A stretch of 64,000 nucleotides of DNA from Methylophilus sp. 14 (GTDB lineage Bacteria > Pseudomonadota > Gammaproteobacteria > Burkholderiales > Methylophilaceae): NCBI RefSeq assembly GCF_015354345.1, contig NZ_JADKYS010000003.1, forward strand, positions 154,856 to 218,855. The letters are read 5' to 3'. The notes beneath the pieces are model-generated. The model saw only the letters and a list, made by a program, of their open reading frames with translations, searched no databases and was not told the origin of the DNA. This document shows positions 1-7,607 of the stretch, piece after piece. The stretch's first letter is position 1, and each line of letters begins with the position of its first letter. A program made the position numbers and the translations under genes.

Positions 1-2163
1 GTGGGGGTGAGTGTCAATGAAACCCAGAACAACCCGTTTCAGCCAGATGTCTTGTTCCGTGGCTTTACTGCATCGCCATTGCTCGGGACTCCACAAGGCC
101 TGTCTGTGTTTGTGGATGGTGTTCGTGTGAATGAGCCTTTCGGCGATGTGGTCAACTGGGATTTAATTCCGGTGAATGCGATTGCTAACATGAACTTGAT
201 TCCTGGCTCTAACCCTGTTTTTGGCTTAAACACGCTGGGGGGCGCTTTGTCTGTCACGACAAAAAATGGCCGTACCCACAAAGGTGGCGCGATTGAAACG
301 AGCTTTGGTTCATGGGGTCGTAAAAACACTTCTGCTGAATTTGGCGGTGTATCAGAAGATAACTCAGTCGATTACTTTATTTCTGGCAACTACTTTGACG
401 AAGATGGCTGGCGTGATTATTCGCCAAGCACGGTCAAGCAACTGTTTGGCAAAGTGGGCTGGCAAAATGAAACGACACGCCTGGAGTTAAGCTATACCGG
501 TGCCGACAACAATATGATTGGTAACGGCTTGGTGCAAAAAGAGCTGATCCAGGATTTTGGCCGCAGCAGCATCAATACGCGCCCTGACCAAACCAAAAAC
601 AGCATGAACTTTCTGAATTTGAATGGTAGCCACTGGTTTAACGACGATGTGCAGTTAACCGGTAATGTGTATTTCCGCCAATCTAACCGCAAAACCTTGA
701 ACGGTGATGTGAATGATGATTTCAACGGCTCGGGTGCGCTGGATTTAGACGCGAATGGTGAAATTGATAGTACTGAGTTGGCCGCTGCGCTTGCAGCTTG
801 CCAGGCTGGCACTAACTCTGAGGAGACTTGTTCAGGGGCATTGAACCGCAGCAATACGCGTCAAAGAGGACATGGCTTTAATACCCAGTTGACCTTTAAC
901 CAGCCACTGTTTGAGAAGAAAAACCAGTTCATTGTGGGCGCTGGCTATGACTTTTCCAAAATCAAGTTTTCGCAATCTACTGAATTTGGCCTCATTAATG
1001 CCTCGCGTGGTGTGGATGCATTGGGGGAGCTGAGCGATGAAGCTGCTGTGAAACTGAATGGCAGAACCACTAGCTGGGGTGCATTTGTGACGGATACTTT
1101 GTCATTGACTGACCAATGGCATTTAACCATGTCTGGCCGCTACAACCATATCAAGGTTGAAAACCGTGACCGCCTGATTCCGGACGTTACTGATCCTGAG
1201 TCATTGTCTGGTAACCATAGCTTTAACCGCCTCAATCCTTCCGTTGGCCTGAACTTTACGCCTACACAAGCATTGACCATGTACGGTAGCTATAACGAAG
1301 GCATGCGTGCACCAACCTCTATGGAGTTAGGTTGTGCAAACCCGGCTGTGCCTTGCAAACTGCCAAATGCGATGGCAGGGGATCCGCCGTTGAAAAAAGT
1401 GGTGGCGAAAACCTTTGAAGTGGGTGCCCGAGGCCAGTTAACCGATAACATTCGTTGGTCTACAGCGGTATATCGCACTGAAAACCATGACGATATTCAG
1501 TTCATTGCCACCAACGCGACCAATGGCATGGGCTATTTTGACAATGTTGGTAAAACCCGTCGCGTAGGTCTGGATGCTGGTTTGAATGGGGTGACTGGCG
1601 ATTTGTCATGGAACGTGGGCTATAGCTTTGTGCGTGCGACTTACCAAACACCTTTTGAAATCACCAATCAGGTGAACTCGTCTTCTGACGGCACGGCTAT
1701 TCAGGTTAGCAAAGGCGATCGCTTGCCTAACCTGCCTGAGCATGCCCTGAAACTGCGTTTCCAATACCAAGTGACGTCGCAATGGTCTGTGGGTAGCAAT
1801 ATCAACACCTATTCAGACGTATATGTGCGTGGTAACGAGAACAACAGGCATCGTGCCAATGATGGTGATGATGAGCACGTACAGGATTCTGGCAAAGTGG
1901 GTGGTTTCACCATCGTTAATATCGATACCCGTTACCGTTTCGGCAGCAGTGGTTGGCAGTTCTTTGCTAAAGCTATCAATATTTTTGACAAAGAATATGC
2001 AACAGGTGGCTTGCTGGGCGAAAACTGGATTGAAGGCGGTCAGTTCTCTGGTAATGAAGAACCTTCCAAATTGCTGATGATAGGCGCGCCTCGCGCGGGC
2101 TGGTTGGGCTTCCGTTACGAGTTCGGTGCCAAACCATCATTAGCCAGTTACGACCGTGACTAA
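1..2163 (+). CDS. TonB-dependent outer-membrane receptor, 5' end cut by window
   Basis: These are the last 720 residues of an outer-membrane receptor that imports a bound ligand using TonB energy. The window edge cuts the gene, so base 1 is not its start and the signal peptide and TonB box lie outside. Residues 1-95 are the end of the plug domain (VFVDGVRVNEPFGD, then NTLGGALSVTTKNG). The rest is a beta-barrel with aromatic-rich strands and long polar loops. The last clear strand, WLGFRYEFG, is followed by about ten residues ending in Asp instead of the usual terminal aromatic. Residues 248-259 match a canonical EF-hand calcium loop in what looks like a surface loop, with two cysteines shortly after. 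The ligand is unknown. A sigma-54 regulator follows 23 bases downstream. Confidence 0.93.
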   Translation: MGVSVNETQNNPFQPDVLFRGFTASPLLGTPQGLSVFVDGVRVNEPFGDVVNWDLIPVNAIANMNLIPGSNPVFGLNTLGGALSVTTKNGRTHKGGAIETSFGSWGRKNTSAEFGGVSEDNSVDYFISGNYFDEDGWRDYSPSTVKQLFGKVGWQNETTRLELSYTGADNNMIGNGLVQKELIQDFGRSSINTRPDQTKNSMNFLNLNGSHWFNDDVQLTGNVYFRQSNRKTLNGDVNDDFNGSGALDLDANGEIDSTELAAALAACQAGTNSEETCSGALNRSNTRQRGHGFNTQLTFNQPLFEKKNQFIVGAGYDFSKIKFSQSTEFGLINASRGVDALGELSDEAAVKLNGRTTSWGAFVTDTLSLTDQWHLTMSGRYNHIKVENRDRLIPDVTDPESLSGNHSFNRLNPSVGLNFTPTQALTMYGSYNEGMRAPTSMELGCANPAVPCKLPNAMAGDPPLKKVVAKTFEVGARGQLTDNIRWSTAVYRTENHDDIQFIATNATNGMGYFDNVGKTRRVGLDAGLNGVTGDLSWNVGYSFVRATYQTPFEITNQVNSSSDGTAIQVSKGDRLPNLPEHALKLRFQYQVTSQWSVGSNINTYSDVYVRGNENNRHRANDGDDEHVQDSGKVGGFTIVNIDTRYRFGSSGWQFFAKAINIFDKEYATGGLLGENWIEGGQFSGNEEPSKLLMIGAPRAGWLGFRYEFGAKPSLASYDRD

Positions 2164-2186
2164 ATAGCAATCATTAAGGACGACGC

Positions 2187-3602
2187 GTGCTTTCACAAAT
2201 TTCATCATCCACGGATAAATCGGTTTTTTTACCCTTTAAGAAAAAAATCTTGTTGGTAGAAGACGAAGTGCTGTTTGCCAAGGCGGTGGTTAAACGCCTT
2301 CAGAAAGCCGGGTTTGAGTGTGAGCACGCAGAATCTTTGCATGACGCCAGGTTGCTGGTGAAACAGTTTGAACCGGATATGGCGCTGCTGGATATGCGCC
2401 TGCCGGATGGAAACGGCCTGGACTTATTGTCCGACTTTGTGGCCAAGAATATCAATACCATCGTTATGACCGCATTTGGCGATGTAACGGATGCCGTCAA
2501 TGCCATCAAACTGGGTGCCATTGATTATTTGAAAAAACCCATTGATCTTGAAGAATTACTGCTCATTATTCAAAAGAATGAGAAAACCACTGATCTGCAA
2601 ACCAGCCTGGACTACTCGAGGCAGCGCGATACTATTGCCAATGAATCTGTGCAGTTGATCGGTGAAAGTGCCGCTATGCAAAGCGTGCGGCAGCAAATTA
2701 CCCGTATTGCTCAGTTGAGCTCGCTCAGCGATGCTGTGCAACCTACGGTGCTGATCACTGGTGAAACAGGGACTGGTAAAGATGTCGTCGCGCGCTATTT
2801 GCACGCCAGTTGCGCGAATCATGACAAGCCTTTTGTGCATGTGGATTGTGCCTCGTTGCCGGCAGAGCTCATTGAAAGTGAGTTGTTTGGCCATGAAAAG
2901 GGCGCATTTACCAATGCAGTGGCTTCCCGTCCGGGCCTGATTGAGTCTGCCGAAGATGGCACATTGTTTTTAGATGAAATCGGCGAGTTACCGTTGGGGT
3001 TGCAGGCGAAATTGCTGAATGTGCTGGAGCGCAGAATGGTGCGCCGCCTTGGCTCCACCAAAGAGCGCCCGGTGCAGGCACGTATTATTGCGGCGACTAA
3101 CCGTGATTTGTACCAGATGTCTAGTGAAGGGCGCTTCCGCTCAGACCTGTATTACCGTTTAAACGTCATCACTATGCAGATGCCGCCGCTGCGTGACCGT
3201 GGCCAGGATGTGCTGTTATTGGCCAATTACTTCAGGCAGATGACGGAAAAGCGTTATGCGTTGCCAAACCATGAATTTAGCGTGGCGGCACTGATGGCCA
3301 TACAAGGCTACCACTGGCCTGGCAATGTGCGTGAAATGCGTCACCAAATCAGCCGGGCAGTGTTGATGTGCACGCAGGCCATGATTTCAGAACACGATCT
3401 GGGCTTGCCACAGCTGGCTGCAGTCAACGCCAATACATCTATGCAAGGTGAAGCGCAGGTCACATTAGATGGCGCTGAAAAAGCGATGTTGCTGAATGCT
3501 TTGGAGCAGTCCCGCAATAATGTTTCCAAAGCGGCACGCCTGCTGGGGATTACCCGCATGACCATGCGCTACCGCATGGACAAACACGGTATTTCCGTCT
3601 GA
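2187..3602 (+). CDS. Sigma-54-dependent response regulator (NtrC family)
   Basis: This is a 471-residue transcription activator with the three classic parts. A receiver domain (about 20-140) has acidic residues in LLVEDE, a likely phosphoacceptor Asp69 in LLDMRLPDG and a conserved Lys in YLKKP. A central AAA+ domain (about 160-400) has Walker A GETGTGKD at 192-199, Walker B-like GTLFLDEIGEL, and RFRSDLYYRLNV. A C-terminal Fis-type helix-turn-helix (about 430-470) reads VSKAARLLGITRMTMRYRM. The sigma-54 contact loop reads GAFTNA (239-244) instead of GAFTGA. No partner histidine kinase is adjacent. The start lies 23 bases after the TonB receptor stop, so the two may be cotranscribed. Target genes are unknown; it does not look like the PrsR regulator of PEP-CTERM genes. 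Confidence 0.92.
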   Translation: MLSQISSSTDKSVFLPFKKKILLVEDEVLFAKAVVKRLQKAGFECEHAESLHDARLLVKQFEPDMALLDMRLPDGNGLDLLSDFVAKNINTIVMTAFGDVTDAVNAIKLGAIDYLKKPIDLEELLLIIQKNEKTTDLQTSLDYSRQRDTIANESVQLIGESAAMQSVRQQITRIAQLSSLSDAVQPTVLITGETGTGKDVVARYLHASCANHDKPFVHVDCASLPAELIESELFGHEKGAFTNAVASRPGLIESAEDGTLFLDEIGELPLGLQAKLLNVLERRMVRRLGSTKERPVQARIIAATNRDLYQMSSEGRFRSDLYYRLNVITMQMPPLRDRGQDVLLLANYFRQMTEKRYALPNHEFSVAALMAIQGYHWPGNVREMRHQISRAVLMCTQAMISEHDLGLPQLAAVNANTSMQGEAQVTLDGAEKAMLLNALEQSRNNVSKAARLLGITRMTMRYRMDKHGISV

Positions 3603-3746
3603 TGGCTGGTGAACAAAGAAGGCACAAAACCATTTTCAGTTCAATCACTTAGCTGGTCTATGTGGTCTGCATGAGGACTATTGACAAGCATGCGTATTAG
3701 GCATAAGGTCATCAGACATTCTTATAACGATGATGAGGAGCGGAGT

Positions 3747-4316
3747 ATGTCAGTCAGTCGATTGTGTAGTGCCATGTTACTCGCATTAACAGTCAGCCAT
3801 CAGGCCTTTGCGGCAAGCTATAACGTCAGTGCTTACGACAATAGTATTGCGCAGGGAGTGGGGGCAGGTCTGGATACCATTACGCTGAACGCAGGCGATG
3901 TGTTCAATATTTCTGTCAGTGTTGATGATTTATGGAGTGCTGGGGCATTGCCTCGGTTCTCTACTGCAAATGGCTTGAATGGCGATTTGTATGCCACGGC
4001 GACGGATGACTCTGGTCAATCTGTAGGTACTTTGATCGGGATTAACTACGGACCGGTGACCATGGATGGTTTTACAGCCAACTTCGGCCAGTTGGTAGGC
4101 CGCATCGGTAATACGTATATCGCATTAGGTACCAGTTATAGTGGTGTTGCGGCTGAAAGTGGCGTGTTGAAGCTGTATTACTGGGATTCGAATTTTGGCG
4201 ATAACGCTGGCCAGATTGCAGTCAATGTGACGACTGTACCCGAGCCTGAAAATGCCGCCATGATGTTTGCCGGTTTGGCGGCCATCGGCCTGTTAGCAAG
4301 ACGCAAGTCACGTTAA
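3747..4316 (+). CDS. PEP-CTERM sorting-domain exported protein
   Basis: A 189-residue secreted protein of unknown function. I place the start at 3747 because GAGGAGCGGAG lies just upstream and a clean signal peptide follows (MSVSRLCSAMLLALTVSHQA, cleaved near AFA-AS); an in-frame ATG at 3681 would add an unlikely N-terminal extension. The C-terminus has the full PEP-CTERM signal: the motif VPEPEN, a hydrophobic helix (MMFAGLAAIGLLA), then the basic tail RRKSR. In this family exosortase anchors or releases the protein at the outer surface, often as part of an exopolysaccharide matrix. No exosortase or EPS gene is in the window, so that machinery must lie elsewhere. The middle is Gly/Asn/Asp-rich and beta-strand-like with no recognised domain. 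Confidence 0.85.
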   Translation: MSVSRLCSAMLLALTVSHQAFAASYNVSAYDNSIAQGVGAGLDTITLNAGDVFNISVSVDDLWSAGALPRFSTANGLNGDLYATATDDSGQSVGTLIGINYGPVTMDGFTANFGQLVGRIGNTYIALGTSYSGVAAESGVLKLYYWDSNFGDNAGQIAVNVTTVPEPENAAMMFAGLAAIGLLARRKSR

Positions 4317-4332
4317 CAGCGCTTGATCATTC

Positions 4333-4358
4333 AAAACCTCGCTCTGGCGAGGTTTTTT
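4333..4358 (+). terminator. Rho-independent terminator after PEP-CTERM gene
   Basis: Perfect 8-bp GC-rich stem AACCTCGC/GCGAGGTT with a TCTG loop, followed by a T run, 16 bases after the stop codon. Confidence 0.9.
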
Positions 4359-4392
4359 GTTATTGGCCGGGCTTTTGCAAGTGAGGTGTTTG

Positions 4393-4406
4393 CTGACATA
4401 AATCAA
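4393..4406. promoter_or_regulatory. Candidate FNR/DNR-family binding site upstream of purT
   Basis: The sequence CTGACATAAATCAA matches the FNR/DNR-type dyad TTGAC-N4-ATCAA at nine of ten defined positions. It lies 63 bases before the purT ATG and about 40 bases upstream of an extended -10 element (TGG-TATCAT, 4436-4444). The downstream operon includes a truncated haemoglobin, a gene often controlled by oxygen or nitric oxide, which makes the site plausible. One match in an intergenic region can occur by chance. Confidence 0.4.
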
Positions 4407-4435
4407 CGACGATCAGGTGTCAGTCTAAGGCTGCA

Positions 4436-4444
4436 TGGTATCAT
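4436..4444 (+). promoter_or_regulatory. Putative extended -10 promoter of purT operon
   Basis: TGGTATCAT has the TGn extension and a -10 hexamer with 5 of 6 consensus bases, 24 bases before the purT start codon. No good -35 hexamer is visible, as expected for an extended -10 promoter or an activator-dependent one. Confidence 0.45.
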
Positions 4445-4468
4445 TGCATTTTTACAGTGGAGCTGAAA

Positions 4469-5665
4469 ATGATTGGTACCCCGTTGAGCGCAAATGCGAC
4501 CAAAGTCATGCTATTAGGCAGTGGTGAGCTTGGTAAAGAGGTGATTATTGCCTTGCAGCGTTTGGGGGTAGAAGTCATTGCGGTCGATCGCTACGAACAT
4601 GCGCCTGGCCATCAGGTGGCGCATCATGCTTACGCGATTGATATGACAGATGCCACGGCGTTGAAAGCCCTGGTTAATCAGGTCAAGCCACATTACATCG
4701 TGCCAGAAATCGAGGCCTTGAATACCGAGGCGCTGGCTGAGATTGAGGCCACTGGTGTGACTGTCGTGCCTACCGTGCGCGCAGTGCAGCTGACGATGAA
4801 CCGTGAAGGTATCCGTCGCCTGGCTGCCGAAGAATTAAGTTTGCCAACATCCCCTTATGCGTTTGCCCGCTCTGAGGCAGAGCTGCAAGCAGCGATTGAT
4901 GGTGGCATTGGCTATCCTTGCTTTATCAAACCTACCATGTCTTCGTCAGGCAAAGGCCAATCACGTATTACGCAAGCATCTGAAGTCAAAACGGCCTGGG
5001 AGTACGCTGCCAGCGGCGGCCGCGTTAATCAGGGCGTGGTGATTGTCGAAGGCCAAATTGATTTTGATTATGAAATTACCCTGCTGACCGTGCGTGCCAA
5101 GAATGTATCCGGCCAGATTGAAACACACTTCTGTGCGCCGATTGGCCATGTGCAGAAGCAGGGCGATTATGTAGAAAGCTGGCAACCACAGGCCATGCTT
5201 CCGCAAGCGTTGAAAAATGCACAAGACATTGCCAAAAAGGTGACAGATGCTTTGGGCGGCCAGGGCCTGTTTGGGGTTGAGTTGTTTGTGAAAGGCGAGC
5301 AAGTCTGGTTCTCCGAAGTCAGCCCACGTCCACACGACACCGGCATGGTCACCATGTGTACACAGCGCCTAAACGAATTTGAATTGCATGCACGCGCCAT
5401 TCTGGGGTTGCCGGTGGATGTGGCGCAGCGTGAAGCTGGCGCCAGTGCCGTGATTTATGGTGGAGCAGACGCGCCTGTGCTTGAGTATCACGGACTGGAA
5501 GCCGCCATGTCTGTGCCTAATAGCGAGATCCGCTTGTTTGGCAAGCCAGAGTCGTTTGTGCGCCGCCGGATGGGTGTTGCATTGGCGACGGCAGAGAATA
5601 CCGAAGCCGCGCGTGAACTTGCCAAGCAGGCGGCAGCGCTGGTGACGCCAAAAGCGGCAGGTTAA
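4469..5665 (+). CDS. purT: Formate-dependent phosphoribosylglycinamide formyltransferase 2
   Basis: PurT makes formyl-GAR in purine synthesis directly from formate and ATP, bypassing formyl-tetrahydrofolate. The 398-residue protein has the usual family length and an ATP-grasp fold: N-terminal [27 protein letters not shown] in the ATP-binding lid, and [13 protein letters not shown] near the catalytic site. I chose ATG 4469, preceded by GGAG at good spacing and matching the family N-terminus, over an in-frame GTG at 4457. A methylotroph that oxidises formaldehyde to formate has a ready supply of this substrate. The next gene, a truncated haemoglobin, starts five bases after the stop, so the two are almost certainly one operon. 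Confidence 0.97.
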   Translation: MIGTPLSANATKVMLLGSGELGKEVIIALQRLGVEVIAVDRYEHAPGHQVAHHAYAIDMTDATALKALVNQVKPHYIVPEIEALNTEALAEIEATGVTVVPTVRAVQLTMNREGIRRLAAEELSLPTSPYAFARSEAELQAAIDGGIGYPCFIKPTMSSSGKGQSRITQASEVKTAWEYAASGGRVNQGVVIVEGQIDFDYEITLLTVRAKNVSGQIETHFCAPIGHVQKQGDYVESWQPQAMLPQALKNAQDIAKKVTDALGGQGLFGVELFVKGEQVWFSEVSPRPHDTGMVTMCTQRLNEFELHARAILGLPVDVAQREAGASAVIYGGADAPVLEYHGLEAAMSVPNSEIRLFGKPESFVRRRMGVALATAENTEAARELAKQAAALVTPKAAG

Positions 5666-5670
5666 GCAGT

Positions 5671-6096
5671 ATGGCAGTGGAGATTCAAGAGCCTAACGCG
5701 GCCAAGCAGTCGCTATTTGAATGGCTGGGTGGTGCAGAAAAGGGCGCAGAGACCATACGCAACCTGGTCGAAACCTTTTACGACACCATGGATAGCGATC
5801 CAAAAGCGGCGGCTTTGCGTGCCATTCATCAGCCGGATTTAACCGAAGCCCGGGAAAAACTGTTTATGTTTTTAATGGGCTGGACCGGTGGGCCACAGTT
5901 GTATATTGAGCGCTACGGCCATCCGCGTTTGCGGGCACGGCATATGCCATTCCCGATTGACGAGTCGGCGCGTGACCAATGGATGTATTGCATGATTAAA
6001 GCCATGCATACGTTACAGTTTGAAGAGTCGCTGATGAAGCATATTGCCAACCAGCTTTATGGTGTGGCGGACTTTATGCGTAACCGCGAAGGCTAA
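5671..6096 (+). CDS. Group II truncated haemoglobin
   Basis: A 141-residue 2-on-2 globin. The family signature is clear: FYDTM in the B helix, FMFLMGWTGGP, YGHPRLRARHMPFPI with the likely proximal haem ligand His91, and Trp in DQWMYCM (the G8 Trp typical of group II). These proteins bind oxygen, and several detoxify nitric oxide or peroxide; which applies here cannot be read from sequence. It starts five bases after purT and shares its upstream region, where a possible FNR-family site is seen. The pairing of a formate-using enzyme with an oxygen- or NO-binding globin may reflect shared control by oxygen supply (inference). Confidence 0.93.
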   Translation: MAVEIQEPNAAKQSLFEWLGGAEKGAETIRNLVETFYDTMDSDPKAAALRAIHQPDLTEAREKLFMFLMGWTGGPQLYIERYGHPRLRARHMPFPIDESARDQWMYCMIKAMHTLQFEESLMKHIANQLYGVADFMRNREG

Positions 6097-6113
6097 TAGC
6101 CTCAGGTTATGAT

Positions 6114-6144
6114 AAAAAAAGCCCCGTAAAAACGGGGCTTTTTT
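6114..6144. terminator. Bidirectional terminator between globin and rhlE
   Basis: Perfect stem AGCCCCGT/ACGGGGCT with an AAAA loop, flanked by an A run on the left and a T run on the right. It can end both the plus-strand purT operon and the minus-strand helicase genes. Confidence 0.93.
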
Positions 6145-6161
6145 ATGGCTGCTGCCTTGTC

Positions 6162-7598
6162 TTAAAGCGTGTTGATGGTTTCTACGACCTCAGCTTGGGC
6201 AAGTTCATTGCCCTGGGCTTTCTGGCGTGGCTTACCTGCGCTACGCTTGGCCTGGTTGCGCGTTTGCGGCGTGGCTTTAAAACCAAAGCCACCTAACAAG
6301 GCTGCAACCACTTTACGCTTGGCGCTAGATGGCTTGGCTGGCACTTGTTTGGGGGCTGCGGCGGCTGCCGAAGGCTGGTAAGGTTGCTGGAACCAGCCAT
6401 CTTCTGCGCTTGCGGCTTTTGACGGGCGAGGTCTGCTACTACTTGTGTTGATCGTGGCTTTTTCTTTTGGAATCTGCTTTTTAATCAACTTCTCGATGTC
6501 GTCGAAGTATTTGGTTTCATCTTCGTCGATGAGTGAGATCGCAATGCCTTTGGCGCCTGCGCGGCCGGTACGGCCAATTCGGTGCACATAGTCTTCCGGT
6601 GCCGTTGAGATTTCATAGTTAATCACCAGGGGCAAGTCGCTGATATCCAGCCCGCGTGCCGCTACATCTGTGGCAACCAGGGCGTGAATGGAGCCTGCTT
6701 TAAACGCATCCAGTGCTTCAATACGTTCTTTCTGTGATTTGTCACCATGAATGGCGCTACATGGAATCTGGTCACGTTCCAGCGCACGCGCCAGTTTGCT
6801 GGCAGAGAGCTTGGTTTTGGTGAACACAATGACTTGCTGGTTGGCGTATTGCTTGAGTAACTGCACCAGGAAGCGCTGTTTCTGGTCGCTATTCACCAGG
6901 TAGGCTTTTTGCTCGACATTGTCATTGGTGGCATTGCTGCGCGCCACTTCGATCAAGGTCGGGTTGTTCAAAAAGGCATCGGCCAGTTTTTTGATTTCAT
7001 CCGAAAACGTCGCTGAAAACATCAGGTTCTGACGCTGTTTAGGCAACAGAGCCAGAATGCGTTTCAGGTCTGGCATAAAGCCCATGTCCAGCATACGATC
7101 GGCCTCGTCCAGCACCAGAAACTGCACCTGGCTCAGAGACAGGGTTTTCTGCTCGACATGATCCAGCAAACGGCCGGGCGTAGCGACCAAAATTTCCACG
7201 CCCGCTTTTAGGTGCGGCGTTTGGGTTTTGATGTCCACACCACCATACACTACCAGGCTACGTAAAGCGGTGTGCTTGGCGTAGGTTTTGATGTTGTCAT
7301 AGACCTGTATCGCCAGTTCACGCGTAGGCGCCAATACCAAGGCCCGGATAGGGTGCTTGGCGGGTGAGGTGCTGGTGCTTGAGAGTGGCAACAAGGTGTG
7401 CAAAATAGGCAAGGAAAACGCTGCCGTTTTGCCCGTGCCAGTTTGCGCACCTGCCATCAGGTCCATGCGCTGCAGCGCAAGCGGGATGGCTTGTGCTTGA
7501 ATGGGCGTTGGCGTGGTGTAGCCAGACTCGTCAATCGCCTTTAACAGCGGCTCGGCCAAGCCGAGCGCACGAAAATCTACTGTGGTTTGCTCAGACAT
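6162..7598 (-). CDS. rhlE: DEAD-box ATP-dependent RNA helicase, RhlE type
   Basis: A 478-residue cytoplasmic helicase that unwinds short RNA duplexes during ribosome assembly or RNA decay. All helicase motifs are present in order: Q motif (TPTPIQAQAIPLAL), AQTGTGKT, PTRELA, GGVD, TPGRLLDH, DEADRMLDMGF, SAT, ARGLDI and HRIGRTGRAG. After residue about 375 comes a low-complexity, Lys/Ala/Pro-rich tail typical of RhlE proteins that probably contacts RNA. It lies nine bases downstream of a second helicase of the same type, so the two form an operon and probably arose by duplication. No strong Shine-Dalgarno sequence precedes the ATG, so it may be translated by coupling. Confidence 0.93.
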   Translation of the reverse strand: MSEQTTVDFRALGLAEPLLKAIDESGYTTPTPIQAQAIPLALQRMDLMAGAQTGTGKTAAFSLPILHTLLPLSSTSTSPAKHPIRALVLAPTRELAIQVYDNIKTYAKHTALRSLVVYGGVDIKTQTPHLKAGVEILVATPGRLLDHVEQKTLSLSQVQFLVLDEADRMLDMGFMPDLKRILALLPKQRQNLMFSATFSDEIKKLADAFLNNPTLIEVARSNATNDNVEQKAYLVNSDQKQRFLVQLLKQYANQQVIVFTKTKLSASKLARALERDQIPCSAIHGDKSQKERIEALDAFKAGSIHALVATDVAARGLDISDLPLVINYEISTAPEDYVHRIGRTGRAGAKGIAISLIDEDETKYFDDIEKLIKKQIPKEKATINTSSSRPRPSKAASAEDGWFQQPYQPSAAAAAPKQVPAKPSSAKRKVVAALLGGFGFKATPQTRNQAKRSAGKPRQKAQGNELAQAEVVETINTL

Positions 7599-7607
7599 AG
7601 GCGAGTC

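Noticed and set aside
3603-3746. A sigma-54 promoter for the PEP-CTERM gene
   Set aside because: I looked for GG-N10-GC near the start; the nearest candidates have wrong spacing (11 or 12 bases).
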